A DNA stretch of 62,355 bases from positions 1-62,355 of the forward strand of contig WRKP01000009.1 of NCBI GenBank assembly GCA_009778035.1. The letters are read 5' to 3'. Shown here in pieces: positions 24,498-33,335 of this stretch. The notes beneath the pieces were generated by a model that was not told the DNA's origin, searched no databases, and worked only from the letters and a program-made list of their open reading frames with translations. Every line of letters starts with the position of its first letter. Position 1 is the stretch's first letter. The DNA is from Planctomycetaceae bacterium (lineage in GTDB: Bacteria; Planctomycetota; Planctomycetia; Pirellulales; Thermoguttaceae). A program made the position numbers and the translations under genes.

Positions 24498-25361
24498 CTA
24501 ACAGAACGACGCTTCCGACAGGCACGCATACGGCATGCCGTACCGCGGTGCCGTCTGCAAAAATGAAACCAATTCCCCATCAACACGCATCCACGCTCCA
24601 TCCGCCGGCTCCCCAAACGTCGCCTTCACATAACGCTTGCCATGACTGTTCGTCCAAAAAACATATTCCTGGCCGTTACGCTTGAACCAAGCATTAAACG
24701 ACGTCGCATGCGCCCAAGTTCCACCCAATACCGCAACCTGCACCTCGTTGCGATCAACCATCGTTCCATTGACCGCCGTCGAATTGCCCAGCGCAACGCC
24801 GAGACCCGCCCGATTGCAACGGCGAATCTTATCCGCCAAAACCGATCCCGTACCCGACAAAAATACTATCGCAGATTGATGCTGATCCGATGCCCGTTTG
24901 GAACCCTGAATAACATGCCCATACTTGTTGGCAAAGTTCGCCATCACGCCGACGGACTGGCCGCCGCGAGTATTGCCGTTTTTGGATAGCAGCCAAGTCT
25001 GATAAGGGTCAGTAACATCCCAACGCAACGGCGCCCCAAGTCCAATGCTCATCAACAGACTGGAACGGTATGCAAAATCATCGGCATGGCCCATACAGGA
25101 CGGCGTGTTGCCCTGCGAAAAGTAGAGATTGGTCCTTGGCTCACGCCAGGGGAACAACGGGCAACCGTCGAGGAGCATATCTTCCAAAACGTTGCCTCGG
25201 CGTTCGAGGAATTGTTCAAAAGCGTCGTCCCATTTCAAGACGGGCATGTCGCCCGCCGTGTACAGGGTTGAAAAGGAAACGGCAGAGGACTCGAGCAGTT
25301 CGACCGTTTCGCGGGTAAAGTCATCTTCCGGCAGGCAGCCGTCGAGGAATGTGTGTGTCAT
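24498..25361 (-). CDS. papain-like cysteine protease, phage-associated type (putative)
   Basis: This 287-residue protein has a plausible Cys-His-Asn layout. QGNTPSCMGHADDFAY (Cys at about 97) is like the QGxxgSCvgfA nucleophile motif of C1 peptidases, GGTWAHATSFNAWF (about 220-233) carries the His, and VFWTNSHGKRY (about 240-250) the Asn. The N-terminal 70 residues (TLYTAGDMPVLKWDDAFEQF) lie where a prodomain would be. Proteins of this type occur in phage and planctomycete contigs. The start at 25361 is preceded by a family D leader (CTTACTCCTGACTCCTCCC) and has no ribosome binding site. The fold assignment rests on motif order only. Confidence 0.55.
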   Translation of the reverse strand: MTHTFLDGCLPEDDFTRETVELLESSAVSFSTLYTAGDMPVLKWDDAFEQFLERRGNVLEDMLLDGCPLFPWREPRTNLYFSQGNTPSCMGHADDFAYRSSLLMSIGLGAPLRWDVTDPYQTWLLSKNGNTRGGQSVGVMANFANKYGHVIQGSKRASDQHQSAIVFLSGTGSVLADKIRRCNRAGLGVALGNSTAVNGTMVDRNEVQVAVLGGTWAHATSFNAWFKRNGQEYVFWTNSHGKRYVKATFGEPADGAWMRVDGELVSFLQTAPRYGMPYACLSEASFC

Positions 25362-25362
25362 G

Positions 25363-25424
25363 GGAGGAGTCAGGAGTAAGGAGTCAGGAGGTAGGAGGTA
25401 GGAGTAAGGAGGTAGGGGTGGAAA
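25363..25424. repeat. family D purine tract, copy 2
   Basis: GGAGGAGTCAGGAGTAAGGA continues as GTCAGGAGGTAGGAGGTAGG and shorter units. It lies immediately before the protease start codon. Confidence 0.75.
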
Positions 25425-25432
25425 GGAGTTAT

Positions 25433-25556
25433 CGTCATCCCGGCGCCGTGCGTCATCCCGGCGCAAGCCGGGAACCAGCGGGACAGGTCGCGAGTCGCTT
25501 GACTGGGTTCCGGCTTTCGCCGGGATGACGAACGGTGCCGGAATGACGATGTGTGC
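25433..25556. repeat. family C element, copy 6
   Basis: CGTCATCCCGGCGCCGTGCG, CAAGCCGGGAACCAGCGGGA and GGTTCCGGCTTTCGCCGGG with a trailing GTGCCGGAATGACGATG. It overlaps the end of the small membrane-protein gene, so it sets that protein's C-terminus. Confidence 0.75.
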
Positions 25557-25923
25557 TACGCAACAACGCTTCCTGTTCGTCGGGCCGTCCGTCGGCATCG
25601 CGAAGTAGCACTTCAATACGCTTTTGAATCGCGTGCCAATCCGCATCGGTTCGCAAATTGGCCGTCTCGATGCGAAATGCGGCAAGCACTTCGTCGCGTT
25701 CTGTAAGCGTGCCGGATTGAATCAAATCCGCAATCGACAAACACGCTTCGGCAAGCGTCGCCCGTTTGCGGAAATCGCTTGCCGTCTGATTCGGCATGTC
25801 CGCAAGGATTGCGGCAATGGAATCGACGGCCGGTACGGGAACTTCTTTTTGCGATTGCATCGACATCAAAATCAATACCGCAAACAATAAAACAAGCAGG
25901 AGAAATGAAAGGTAAGTTCGCAT
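25453..25923 (-). CDS. small single-pass membrane protein, C-terminus from repeat
   Basis: A 156-residue protein with one hydrophobic segment at residues 4-22 (YLSFLLLVLLFAVLILM) and a helical middle (RKRATLAEACLSIADLIQ and WHAIQKRIEVLLRDA). From about residue 123 (STHRHSGTVRHPGESRN) it reads through a family C element to the stop. The true protein probably ended near RST before the element arrived. It follows a family D leader (GACTCCTTTCCCCCTCCCCC). The function is unknown. Confidence 0.5.
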   Translation of the reverse strand: MRTYLSFLLLVLLFAVLILMSMQSQKEVPVPAVDSIAAILADMPNQTASDFRKRATLAEACLSIADLIQSGTLTERDEVLAAFRIETANLRTDADWHAIQKRIEVLLRDADGRPDEQEALLRSTHRHSGTVRHPGESRNPVKRLATCPAGSRLAPG

Positions 25924-25934
25924 GGGGGGGAGGG

Positions 25935-25996
25935 GGAAAGGAGTCAGGAGTCAGGAGTAAGGAGTCAGAAGACAGGAGTCAGGAGGGGAGAGGAGG
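25935..25996. repeat. family D purine tract, copy 3
   Basis: AAAGGAGTCAGGAGTCAGGA is followed by GTAAGGAGTCAGAAGACAGG and further units. It lies directly upstream of the small membrane-protein gene. Confidence 0.75.
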
Positions 25997-26000
25997 TATC

Positions 26001-26101
26001 GTCATCCCAGCGCCGCGCGTCATCCCGGCGAAAGCCGGGAACCAGACATTGCGTGTGATGCCGGTTTTTCTGGGTTCCGGCTTTCGCCGGAATGACGATA
26101 C
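26001..26101. repeat. family C element, copy 7
   Basis: GTCATCCCAGCGCCGCGCG, CGGCGAAAGCCGGGAACCAG and GGTTCCGGCTTTCGCCGGAA. It is flanked on both sides by family D tracts. Confidence 0.75.
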
Positions 26102-26308
26102 CTACTGTCTCCTTACTCCTGACTCCTTGCTCCTTGCTCCCGTCTGCTCGAATTCCCGTCGCCATTGTACGGGCACTTCGCTGAAATGCGGATCGTTTTG
26201 CCGTTCCCGCCAGGCCCGGATCTGTTCATACCGCTGACGGTGTTCTTCCAGCAGGCTCAAGCCCAAAGGATCGGTCGAATTCGTAAACAAGGAGGTTATC
26301 GGAGACAT
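26102..26308 (-). CDS. small protein of unknown function
   Basis: This 68-residue frame reads MSPITSLFTNSTDPLGLSLL, then a helical polar stretch (EEHRQRYEQIRAWRERQND), and its last 12 residues (ARSKESGVRRQ) come from a family D tract. It is in line with the small membrane protein and the protease on the minus strand, each separated by D and C repeats. The reading frame is plausible but the evidence is thin. Confidence 0.35.
   Translation of the reverse strand: MSPITSLFTNSTDPLGLSLLEEHRQRYEQIRAWRERQNDPHFSEVPVQWRREFEQTGARSKESGVRRQ
26103..26141. repeat. family D tract, inverted copy
   Basis: CTGTCTCCTTACTCCTGAC and TCCTTGCTCCTTGCTCC are the pyrimidine strand of the same units. They form the end of the 68-residue gene. 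Confidence 0.7.
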
Positions 26309-26492
26309 GGTATTGCGTGTTTAGGGTCAATGATTTGTCCCACACTTTACCATACGGCCAGTCAATGCCCGTCAGACGGATTTTTGATGCTTGTCCGCAG
26401 GCACATAACCATCTTGACATTTTCCCGTTTTCGGCGACAATGGACTGCGGCTGCACTTTTTCCTCTTCACTGTTGCTATGCCCCTATTCAGG

Positions 26493-26930
26493 ATGAATAA
26501 ACTCACTTGCGTTGCCGTTCTTGCCTCGTTTGCGTTGTCGTTTTCTCCCGCATTTGCCCAAAATACGGAGCCGTTTGAGCAGGGTGCTACGGGAATCATT
26601 AACCAATCGACGCCGTCGGAGGCCGTCGAACAGGATCGGCTGAACGTCGAGACGCTGGAAAGAAATCGCAACAGTCCGGCAACGCGTGGATTGCGGCCGG
26701 CCCGAGCGTTTCAGCGTCGTTTACCCAGCGGTTACGGGCCGCTTGTCGATACCGCTCAACGCGAAGAAATTTACCGCATTCAGGCGGAGTATTACGAGTT
26801 GATTGCTCTTTTGGAACTTCGTGCGGAAATGTTAAAAAGGGAGCGTGATACCAAGATTGAGGGCGTATTAACGCCTAACCAGTTGGATCGCGTCCGTCGG
26901 CCCGCCCGCCTGCCATTGTTGAATCGTTAG
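26493..26930 (+). CDS. small exported protein
   Basis: This 145-residue protein has a signal peptide (MNKLTCVAVLASFALSF, cleavage near AFA-Q) and then a polar, mostly helical chain. A helical stretch (QREEIYRIQAEYYELIALLE, then LRAEMLKRERD) follows near residues 90-125. The start MNKL at 26493 suits a signal peptide; an upstream ATG at 26478 adds MPLFR. No domain is recognised. It may be a periplasmic coiled protein. Its stop codon abuts family C copy 8. Confidence 0.6.
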   Translation: MNKLTCVAVLASFALSFSPAFAQNTEPFEQGATGIINQSTPSEAVEQDRLNVETLERNRNSPATRGLRPARAFQRRLPSGYGPLVDTAQREEIYRIQAEYYELIALLELRAEMLKRERDTKIEGVLTPNQLDRVRRPARLPLLNR

Positions 26931-27085
26931 TGAGTTTCTCAAATTGGTGTGGGCTCGTTCTCGTCATCCCGGCGCAAGCCGGGAACCAGGCATTGCGTGC
27001 GATGCCGGTTCCGCTGGGTTCCGGCTTTCGCCGGAATGACATTAGGATGACAGTTTTTTGTCCAGAGCAAAGTTGAATACGCATC
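26931..27085. repeat. family C element, copy 8
   Basis: TGAGTTTCTCAAATTGGTGT, CGTCATCCCGGCGCAAGCC and GTTCCGGCTTTCGCCGGAAT, ending CCAGAGCAAAGTTGAATACG. It fills the space between the convergent small exported protein gene and pgk. Confidence 0.8.
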
Positions 27086-27088
27086 CAC

Positions 27089-28273
27089 TCACGCATTATC
27101 CAGCACATCCACGGCGGCAAACTTTTTGCCCTCGAGCATCTCAAGACTCGCTCCGCCGCCCGTACTGACATGCGAAACCTTGTCGGCAAAGCCCAAATGC
27201 TGAATCGCTGCCGCACTGTCCCCACCACCAATAATACTGACCGAACCGCTCTTCGCGACCGCCTCCGCAACCGCTTTCGTGCCTGCATCAAACGGCGGCA
27301 TCTCGCTCACGCCCATCGGGCCATTCCACACGACCGTCTTGGCCCCCAAGACAATGTCCGCATAAAGTTTTGCCGTTTCCGGGCCAATGTCGAGCCCCTC
27401 AAAACCATCAGGCACCTCGCCCGATTTGACGATCTTCTTGTTCCCGTCGGCAGCAAACTTATCGCTGCAATGCGTATCGGCAGGCAATACCAACTTATCG
27501 CCGCCAAATGCCAACAATTCCTTGGCCAAATCGACTTTATCCTGCTCGACGAGACTGTTGCCGACTTTTTCGCCCTTCGCAAGGCTAAATGTATACGCCA
27601 TCGCCCCGCCGATGAGCACTTTATCGCAGATTCCCAGCAGGTTTTTGATGACCATAATTTTGTCGGAAACCTTTTTCCCGCCGATGATGGCCACAAAGGG
27701 GCGTTGCGGGTTGGCAATCGCGCTGCTCAAGTATTTGATTTCTTTTTCGACGAGGAATCCGCACACTTTCGGCTTTGCTCCCATCGCTTTGGGGACGGCA
27801 TACATCGACGCATCGGTTCGATGGCAGGTCCCGAACGCATCGTTGACGTAAATGTCGGCAAATGCCGCGAGTTCGCGGGCGAACGCATCATCGCCGTTTT
27901 TTTCGCCGGGTTGGAACCGGAGATTTTCGAGGACCAAAATGCCGCCGTCTTTCAAGCCCGCTACTTTTGCTTTGGCATCAGGCCCGACGGTATCGGTAGC
28001 GAATTCGACGGGTTTTTTCAGCAGTTCGGCCAGCCGGACGGCCGTCGGTTTCATGGTATATTTCGGGTCTGGAGCATCTTTTGGCCGTCCGAGATGGCTT
28101 GCGAGGATAATTTTTCCACCGCGGTCGAGGACGGAGTTGATGGTCGGCAGAGCCATCTGGATTCGGCGATCGTCGGTAATGTTTCCGGCATCATCGAGCG
28201 GGACGTTGAAATCAACGCGGACGAAAACGGTTTTGTTGGCAACATCGACATTTGCAATCGACTTTTTGGTCAT
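27089..28273 (-). CDS. pgk: phosphoglycerate kinase
   Basis: This 394-residue glycolytic enzyme transfers phosphate between 1,3-bisphosphoglycerate and ADP. It has [13 protein letters not shown] (19-31), [36 protein letters not shown] and the closing [11 protein letters not shown] with [17 protein letters not shown], which holds nucleotide and phosphate. All key substrate arginines and the GG nucleotide loop are present. The length is typical. No gapA or tpiA is adjacent, so it appears to be a single gene. Confidence 0.96.
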   Translation of the reverse strand: MTKKSIANVDVANKTVFVRVDFNVPLDDAGNITDDRRIQMALPTINSVLDRGGKIILASHLGRPKDAPDPKYTMKPTAVRLAELLKKPVEFATDTVGPDAKAKVAGLKDGGILVLENLRFQPGEKNGDDAFARELAAFADIYVNDAFGTCHRTDASMYAVPKAMGAKPKVCGFLVEKEIKYLSSAIANPQRPFVAIIGGKKVSDKIMVIKNLLGICDKVLIGGAMAYTFSLAKGEKVGNSLVEQDKVDLAKELLAFGGDKLVLPADTHCSDKFAADGNKKIVKSGEVPDGFEGLDIGPETAKLYADIVLGAKTVVWNGPMGVSEMPPFDAGTKAVAEAVAKSGSVSIIGGGDSAAAIQHLGFADKVSHVSTGGGASLEMLEGKKFAAVDVLDNA

Positions 28274-28349
28274 ATTTTGGAGTGAGTAGGATTATGGAAC
28301 TGACAATCCCGTGATTTTATCATACCGACTCGCATGGCACAAGATTGCT

Positions 28350-29396
28350 TCATCCCGGCGACTTGTCAAATTTCTCGATGGCGGGTGTCGGCAACTCCTT
28401 AATCAACTTCTCAATAATATCCTCATTCGTCATTCCCTCGGCCTGCGCCTGGAAATTCGTGCTGATCCGATGACGCAATACCGGAATCGCACATGCCCGT
28501 ATGTCGTCTATCGACACCGAAAATCGGCCATCCATTGCCGCAAGAGCCTTACCGCCGTGAATCAAATACTGGCCGGCACGCGGGCCTGCCCCCCAATTCA
28601 CCAAATCCTTCACAAACTGCGGAGAAGACGCATCCCGCGGACGAGTTGCCCGAACGAGCCGGGCGGCATATTGGATAATATACTGGCTGACGGCAATGCT
28701 CCCGACCAATTTTTGCAAATTCACGATCAACTTGCCGCTCATAATTTTTCGGATTTCAACCTTTTCGCCCCGAGTCGTCGTTGACAGGATTTTCTCTTCT
28801 TCTTCCAGCGACGGATAGTCAATTTTGATATTGAACATAAACCGGTCGAGTTGCGCTTCCGGCAGGGGATAGGTTCCCTCCTGTTCGATAGGGTTTTGCG
28901 TCGCGATGGTGAAAAACGGGTCTGGCAGTTGATAGGTCGTTTGCCCGACGGTTACTTCGCGTTCCTGCATAGCCTGGAGCAGGGCGGCTTGGGTTTTCGG
29001 CGGTGTTCGGTTGATTTCGTCGGCCAGCAGGATGTTGGTGAAGACGGGCCCTTCGACGAATCGGAAACTTCGTTTGCCGCTGTCATCTTCATCGAGGACG
29101 GTGGTGCCGATGATGTCGGAGGGCATCAAATCCGGCGTGAATTGAATGCGTTTGAATTGGATGTCGAGGATTTGGGAGATGGAACTGACCATAAGTGTTT
29201 TGGCCAGGCCGGGCACGCCTTCGAGGAGGCAGTGTCCGCGGGTAAAAATTGCCGCGAGGATTTGGTGGATTACGGGCGTTTGTCCGACGATAACTTTGCC
29301 GAGTTCATCTTGCATGAGTCGGCAATGTTGTCCGAATTCTTGCAAAATATCGCCGAGATTGCGGGCCTTCTGGGGCGAGTGGGATGATTCCGTCAT
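28350..29396 (-). CDS. MoxR-family AAA+ ATPase
   Basis: This 348-residue ATPase has Walker A GVPGLAKT at 60-67, Walker B ILLADEINR, and the sensor-1 region TIATQNPIEQEGTYPLPEAQ with LDRFMF, typical of the MoxR proper subgroup. MoxR proteins act as chaperones that mature metal enzymes or complexes, usually beside DUF58 and VWA genes; none of these genes adjoins it here. The start MTESSHSPQ at 29396 suits the domain. An upstream in-frame ATG at 29471 would enter a repeat array. Confidence 0.9.
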   Translation of the reverse strand: MTESSHSPQKARNLGDILQEFGQHCRLMQDELGKVIVGQTPVIHQILAAIFTRGHCLLEGVPGLAKTLMVSSISQILDIQFKRIQFTPDLMPSDIIGTTVLDEDDSGKRSFRFVEGPVFTNILLADEINRTPPKTQAALLQAMQEREVTVGQTTYQLPDPFFTIATQNPIEQEGTYPLPEAQLDRFMFNIKIDYPSLEEEEKILSTTTRGEKVEIRKIMSGKLIVNLQKLVGSIAVSQYIIQYAARLVRATRPRDASSPQFVKDLVNWGAGPRAGQYLIHGGKALAAMDGRFSVSIDDIRACAIPVLRHRISTNFQAQAEGMTNEDIIEKLIKELPTPAIEKFDKSPG

Positions 29397-29469
29397 TAAA
29401 TAGCGGGGCTGTCCGGGGAGTTGCCTCCATTCTACCAAAACATTGCGTGGATTCACCCGGGGGATGAAC

Positions 29470-29607
29470 AAGGTAGGCAGCCGACCGCCGGGCGGGTGCG
29501 TCGGCGCAGCCGACTGGAAGGCTCAAAATGCGGAGTACCGCAGTTGCCGCCCGGCGGTCGGCAACCTACCTTCAGCACCCGAACCGCACAAGGTAGGCAA
29601 CCTACCT
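29470..29607. repeat. family B element, copy 6
   Basis: AGGTAGGCAGCCGACCGCC, CGGGCGGGTGCGTCGGCGC, then AATGCGGAGTACCGCAGTTG, CGGTCGGCAACCTACCTTC and a short tail AAGGTAGGCAACCTACCTG. Confidence 0.85.
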
Positions 29608-29619
29608 GTTGCAGTCGCA

Positions 29620-31794
29620 TTACCGCACGTACCGCATATTCCTGGCCGGTGCCGAAGACGATGACGGCAACGGAGCTCCCTCCAATGACGGAAGCGTCGG
29701 TGCAGTGAATGATACCGGTGTGGTGCCGGTGCCGCTCTGCTCGCCCAACCGCGGTAACATCGGCATCGGAATGGCCGAAATCGCTTCCGTCTCTATCACC
29801 TGGAGCGACTCGCCCGGTACAATCGGCGACTCCAACCAATGCTGCTCCTGCTGATTCGGCAAGGATTCATAAATCGTCGAATTATACCCGTGCTGATGCT
29901 GCTGATATATTCCCCGACTCACGATGCCCGGCAGCGTGAATCCGTAATTGAAATACCGGCCCGCTTCGCGTTCCCGTGCTCGGCGTTTTGCATCAAAATA
30001 CGCCTTGGCCGGCCACTCACCCTCGGCTAAACAGATATTGTTGTACTCCAGCAACGAACCCTTTCGGTAATGCAGCATCATAATCGCCAGGTTGTATTCG
30101 ATGACCGAATTGTAATATCCCGTTTCGGCTTCGGCTTGTCGGCGTTGTTCCTGGAGCAGCAGATCCAGTGTCGTCGTCCCGACATCGTATGCCGTCTGCA
30201 CCGCCCGAACCGCTTCGCTTGCCGCCCGGTATGTTGCCAACATCGTTTGCATTTGCTGATATGCCAAAGTGATTTCCTGGAATGAGTCGTTCAGTTGATG
30301 CGTCAACTCCAATTCCTGCTCGTGCAAAAGCGCTTTGTCCTTCGCGAGGTTGAGTTGGGCATTTCGGAATCCCGCGAGTTCCGCTCTAAAACCGAGGGGC
30401 ATCGACGCGGTAACGCCCAGCCAAGCCGTGTGGTCGCCTTCGCCCAAATCGCTGTAGGCACTCGGCAAGCCCTGCGAGCCGCGGCCCATAAAACCGGCGG
30501 CACTCCATCCCATCGCTCTAAAACCGCCGTCCAAATCCACTCGCGGTTTCAGAAAGTTCTTCGACGCGGTCAACTCCAGTTCCCGTTGCTTGATTGCCCA
30601 TTTTTGCCGGCGCAATTCCGGCGAGCGGAATAAGGCTTCACAGAGCACATTATGCCAATCGAGTCCGATCGGTGCCGTAATCGGGTCATCAATAGGCCGG
30701 ATGAGTCGGCCATCGGAGGGCGAAAGCCCCATCGCATACCGGAGCACCGTGGCTGCTTTGAATAAGTTGTTTTGTGCAACTTCGGCCTGTCCCCTGAAGG
30801 AAAAATAGTTATATTCCGCTTGCGCGAGGTTTTGAGCACTTCCCTGGCGACCTCCGATTTCCGCAAAAACCATCGTTTGACGCCAAGTCTGGTAGGCCGC
30901 ATCCCGACCGGAACGGACCGACTCGAGCCGATGGTAGGCATAATACAAACTCCAATAGGCTCTTTCGACATCGGCTACGAGATCCCGAGTTGCCATCTCA
31001 AAATCGGTGATTGATATATCCGTATTGATTCTCGCGATGGCAACGCCGCCGTAGTTTCCGGGCGCACCGTGCGGCCCGGCGATGCGGTTAAACTCCACGC
31101 CGCTTCCCTGAAGCAGCGGATGCGAAAATCCTCCCTCGAAAGCCGTACGGTATTCGCTGTAGAGGCCGCCATCCGTTTTTTCGACGCTGCCGGTATGGTT
31201 GAAGAAAAATTGAGTTCCCGGCGCTGTATATTTGCTAATTCCGACGCGAAAACTACCGGTATTATCCCGCAGCCAACTTCCCGCTTCTCCTCCCCGGTAA
31301 TAATTATTCCGTTGCCAATCAATACCGGCATTGAGTTGCGCATCGAAAGCGGCAAGAGCGGCCTCTTGACCAAACCGCGGGTCGCTTTCGATGAGGGCGG
31401 GATCATAAACCGTTCGGGCTTGACCGCCGGAGCGCAAAAGTGCCGTCGGTGCGCCGGCAACTCCGTTGGGTGAAAAATTGACGCCGCTCAGTGAACGAAT
31501 GACTTTGCTGTTTTTCAAGGCCATCTGAACCGCTTCTTCCAATGTTAATTCCCACATCGCCTGGGGATCGGGATTCTCCAAAGTTAACGGGACTTCCGTA
31601 TGGCAAACTTCGGGAAGCGAAGAGATATTGACGTTCGGATATTCTATATTCGTTGCTTTGTTGATATAATGTTGTTGCCAACGTCCGGTTTCTCCAAGAT
31701 AGAGCGGTTGCTGCGGTCGGCAACCGAACTGAAAGCACAGGCTTACAATCAAAACACCTAAAGCAAACTGTGTGAGGCTTGGAAAGCGGCACAT
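29620..31794 (-). CDS. large TolC-family outer membrane protein, lipoprotein type
   Basis: This 724-residue protein has a lipoprotein signal peptide ending LCFQFGC, so it would be lipid-anchored. Two TolC-type helical coiled regions follow: FEMATRDLVADVERAYWSLY with LAQAEYNYFSFRGQ in the first half, and AGFRNAQLNLAKDKALLHEQ with MQTMLATYRAASEAVRAVQT in the second. The C-terminal 150 residues (after about 570) are Pro/Ser-rich and not part of the fold. It is longer than usual OM factors (about 450). No RND or MFP gene adjoins it. Its start has AAGGA about 9 nt upstream. Confidence 0.8.
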   Translation of the reverse strand: MCRFPSLTQFALGVLIVSLCFQFGCRPQQPLYLGETGRWQQHYINKATNIEYPNVNISSLPEVCHTEVPLTLENPDPQAMWELTLEEAVQMALKNSKVIRSLSGVNFSPNGVAGAPTALLRSGGQARTVYDPALIESDPRFGQEAALAAFDAQLNAGIDWQRNNYYRGGEAGSWLRDNTGSFRVGISKYTAPGTQFFFNHTGSVEKTDGGLYSEYRTAFEGGFSHPLLQGSGVEFNRIAGPHGAPGNYGGVAIARINTDISITDFEMATRDLVADVERAYWSLYYAYHRLESVRSGRDAAYQTWRQTMVFAEIGGRQGSAQNLAQAEYNYFSFRGQAEVAQNNLFKAATVLRYAMGLSPSDGRLIRPIDDPITAPIGLDWHNVLCEALFRSPELRRQKWAIKQRELELTASKNFLKPRVDLDGGFRAMGWSAAGFMGRGSQGLPSAYSDLGEGDHTAWLGVTASMPLGFRAELAGFRNAQLNLAKDKALLHEQELELTHQLNDSFQEITLAYQQMQTMLATYRAASEAVRAVQTAYDVGTTTLDLLLQEQRRQAEAETGYYNSVIEYNLAIMMLHYRKGSLLEYNNICLAEGEWPAKAYFDAKRRAREREAGRYFNYGFTLPGIVSRGIYQQHQHGYNSTIYESLPNQQEQHWLESPIVPGESLQVIETEAISAIPMPMLPRLGEQSGTGTTPVSFTAPTLPSLEGAPLPSSSSAPARNMRYVR

Positions 31795-32108
31795 ATAATT
31801 ACATCCTTGATTGAGTTTCGCGATAGAATCCGTCCATCGCTTGAGTTTACAGCGTAGAAACCCGTCTCATCGGCACGTAAGGGTATGGAATTCGGGAAAA
31901 TCAGGCAAGAGCAAAATTATTCTGCCGATGATTCTCTATCCCAACGACGGCCATGCGGTATGGCACGAGACTCCGCTGTGTTCTATCGAATCGGCCACAT
32001 TTAGATGTCGAGTCAAGAAAAAGGCTTTCAACCGATACAAGCCGCAGCATCGGCACGATAGATATTACCGGAAAAGTCAACGCAGATTACCGGAATGTGT
32101 TAGCCCGT
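31795..32108. other. intergenic stretch, no gene seen
   Basis: I find no convincing gene here. It contains the promoter of the minus-strand TolC gene, which begins AAGGATGTAATTAT before its ATG, and A/T-richer DNA. The right end merges into a family B array. Confidence 0.3.
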
Positions 32109-32276
32109 GAAGGTAGGTTGCCAAAGGTAGGTTGCCGACCGCCGGGCGGCAACTGCGGTACTCCGCATTTTGAGTCGGCTGCGCCGACGCAGTCGCCCGG
32201 CGGTCGACTGCCTACCTCTGCCTGCCTACCTTGTGCAGTCGCCCGGCGGTCGACTGCCTACCTTCGACTGGCTACC
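32109..32276. repeat. family B array, copy 7
   Basis: AGGTAGGTTGCC appears twice in tandem, then GACCGCCGGGCGGCAACTGC, GTCGGCTGCGCCGACGCAGT, CGGTCGACTGCCTACC twice, and short tails. It lies upstream of the AEC transporter. Confidence 0.85.
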
Positions 32277-32301
32277 TGCAATTTGTACCTCCCGTTTACG
32301 G

Positions 32302-32307
32302 TATAAT
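32302..32307 (+). promoter_or_regulatory. -10 hexamer of the AEC gene
   Basis: TATAAT inside CGTTTACGGTATAATA lies 17 nt before the ATG at 32325, giving a leader of about 10 nt. The same 15-nt string precedes hisB. Confidence 0.55.
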
Positions 32308-32324
32308 AAACCAACACCACCTCC

Positions 32325-33335
32325 ATGTTCCAAACATTTTCCGTTGCTTTGGCGGCAATTCTCGCCGTCGTCTGCATCGCCGGCGTCGGACTCTTCTTCC
32401 GACGAACCGGACGACTTACCCACGAAGCCGAACAACCCCTACTCCGCCTGACCGTCGATCTCCTCCTCCCCTGCCTCATTATCGACCGAGTATTAAAAAC
32501 CGATGCCTTCTCCAATCCGCAAAACCTTTGGCTGCCGCCCCTGTTGGGCTTCGGCCTCGTTGCCGTCGGTATCCTGCTCGGTTTAGGCGTCTGCCTGCTG
32601 TCGAAAAAACTCAACGGAATGGAAACCTGGAAACAACGCCGGACCTTCGCAGGCTGCGTCGGGAACTATAATTACGGCTTCGTGCCGATCCCGTTGGTCA
32701 TCGCGATGTTCCCCAACGATGACCGACTGCTCGGCGTGCTGTTCGTCCAAAATCTCGGCGTGGAATTGGCCGTCTGGACGATCATCCTGTTTACCATTTT
32801 GGGCAAAGTCGACGGCAAATCGCTCCGCCAGGTCGTCAACGCCCCGAGCATCGCCATCGTGCTGTCGGTATCGCTCAACCTGTTGGGCAATAGCCGATTC
32901 ATTCCCGAAGCGTTTCACGAACACGTTGCCCCGCGTTTTGATTTTTTGCTTCAGGCCATTCACCTTTTGGGTGCAGCCGGCATTCCGCTGTCGATTCTCC
33001 TCATCGGAGCCATTTTCGCAGATCATTTTCACCGCAAAGAGATGGGCGAACGGTTGCCGAGTATGCTAAAAATCGCATTTTGGGCGATTTCGATTCGCCT
33101 GGCCGTGATGCCGATGCTGTTTATCGCCCTGGCCGTTTGGCTGCCCTGTACGGATGAAATTAAAAAAGTCTTGGTCGTGCACGGAGCAGCGGGTCCCGCT
33201 ATCTTCACGATGGCATTGGCCAAACATTACGGGGGCGACTCGAAGACGGCATTCGACACGATTTTTATGAATTCGCTGTTCTCGATCATCACGCTCCCGA
33301 TTTGGATGGCCATCGGGCTATGGCTCATCGGGTAG
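32325..33335 (+). CDS. AEC family transporter (auxin efflux carrier type)
   Basis: This 336-residue protein has ten predicted hydrophobic segments in the AEC arrangement, with the two five-helix halves around residue 165. TVDLLLPCLIIDRVLKTDAF in the N-terminal half and the NYGFVPIPLVIAMF pore stretch at about 115-128 are characteristic, as is GAAGIPLSILLIGAIF in the second half. It should export an unknown organic acid or related solute at the inner membrane. It overlaps the convergent DUF1573 gene by 11 bp. Confidence 0.85.
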   Translation: MFQTFSVALAAILAVVCIAGVGLFFRRTGRLTHEAEQPLLRLTVDLLLPCLIIDRVLKTDAFSNPQNLWLPPLLGFGLVAVGILLGLGVCLLSKKLNGMETWKQRRTFAGCVGNYNYGFVPIPLVIAMFPNDDRLLGVLFVQNLGVELAVWTIILFTILGKVDGKSLRQVVNAPSIAIVLSVSLNLLGNSRFIPEAFHEHVAPRFDFLLQAIHLLGAAGIPLSILLIGAIFADHFHRKEMGERLPSMLKIAFWAISIRLAVMPMLFIALAVWLPCTDEIKKVLVVHGAAGPAIFTMALAKHYGGDSKTAFDTIFMNSLFSIITLPIWMAIGLWLIG

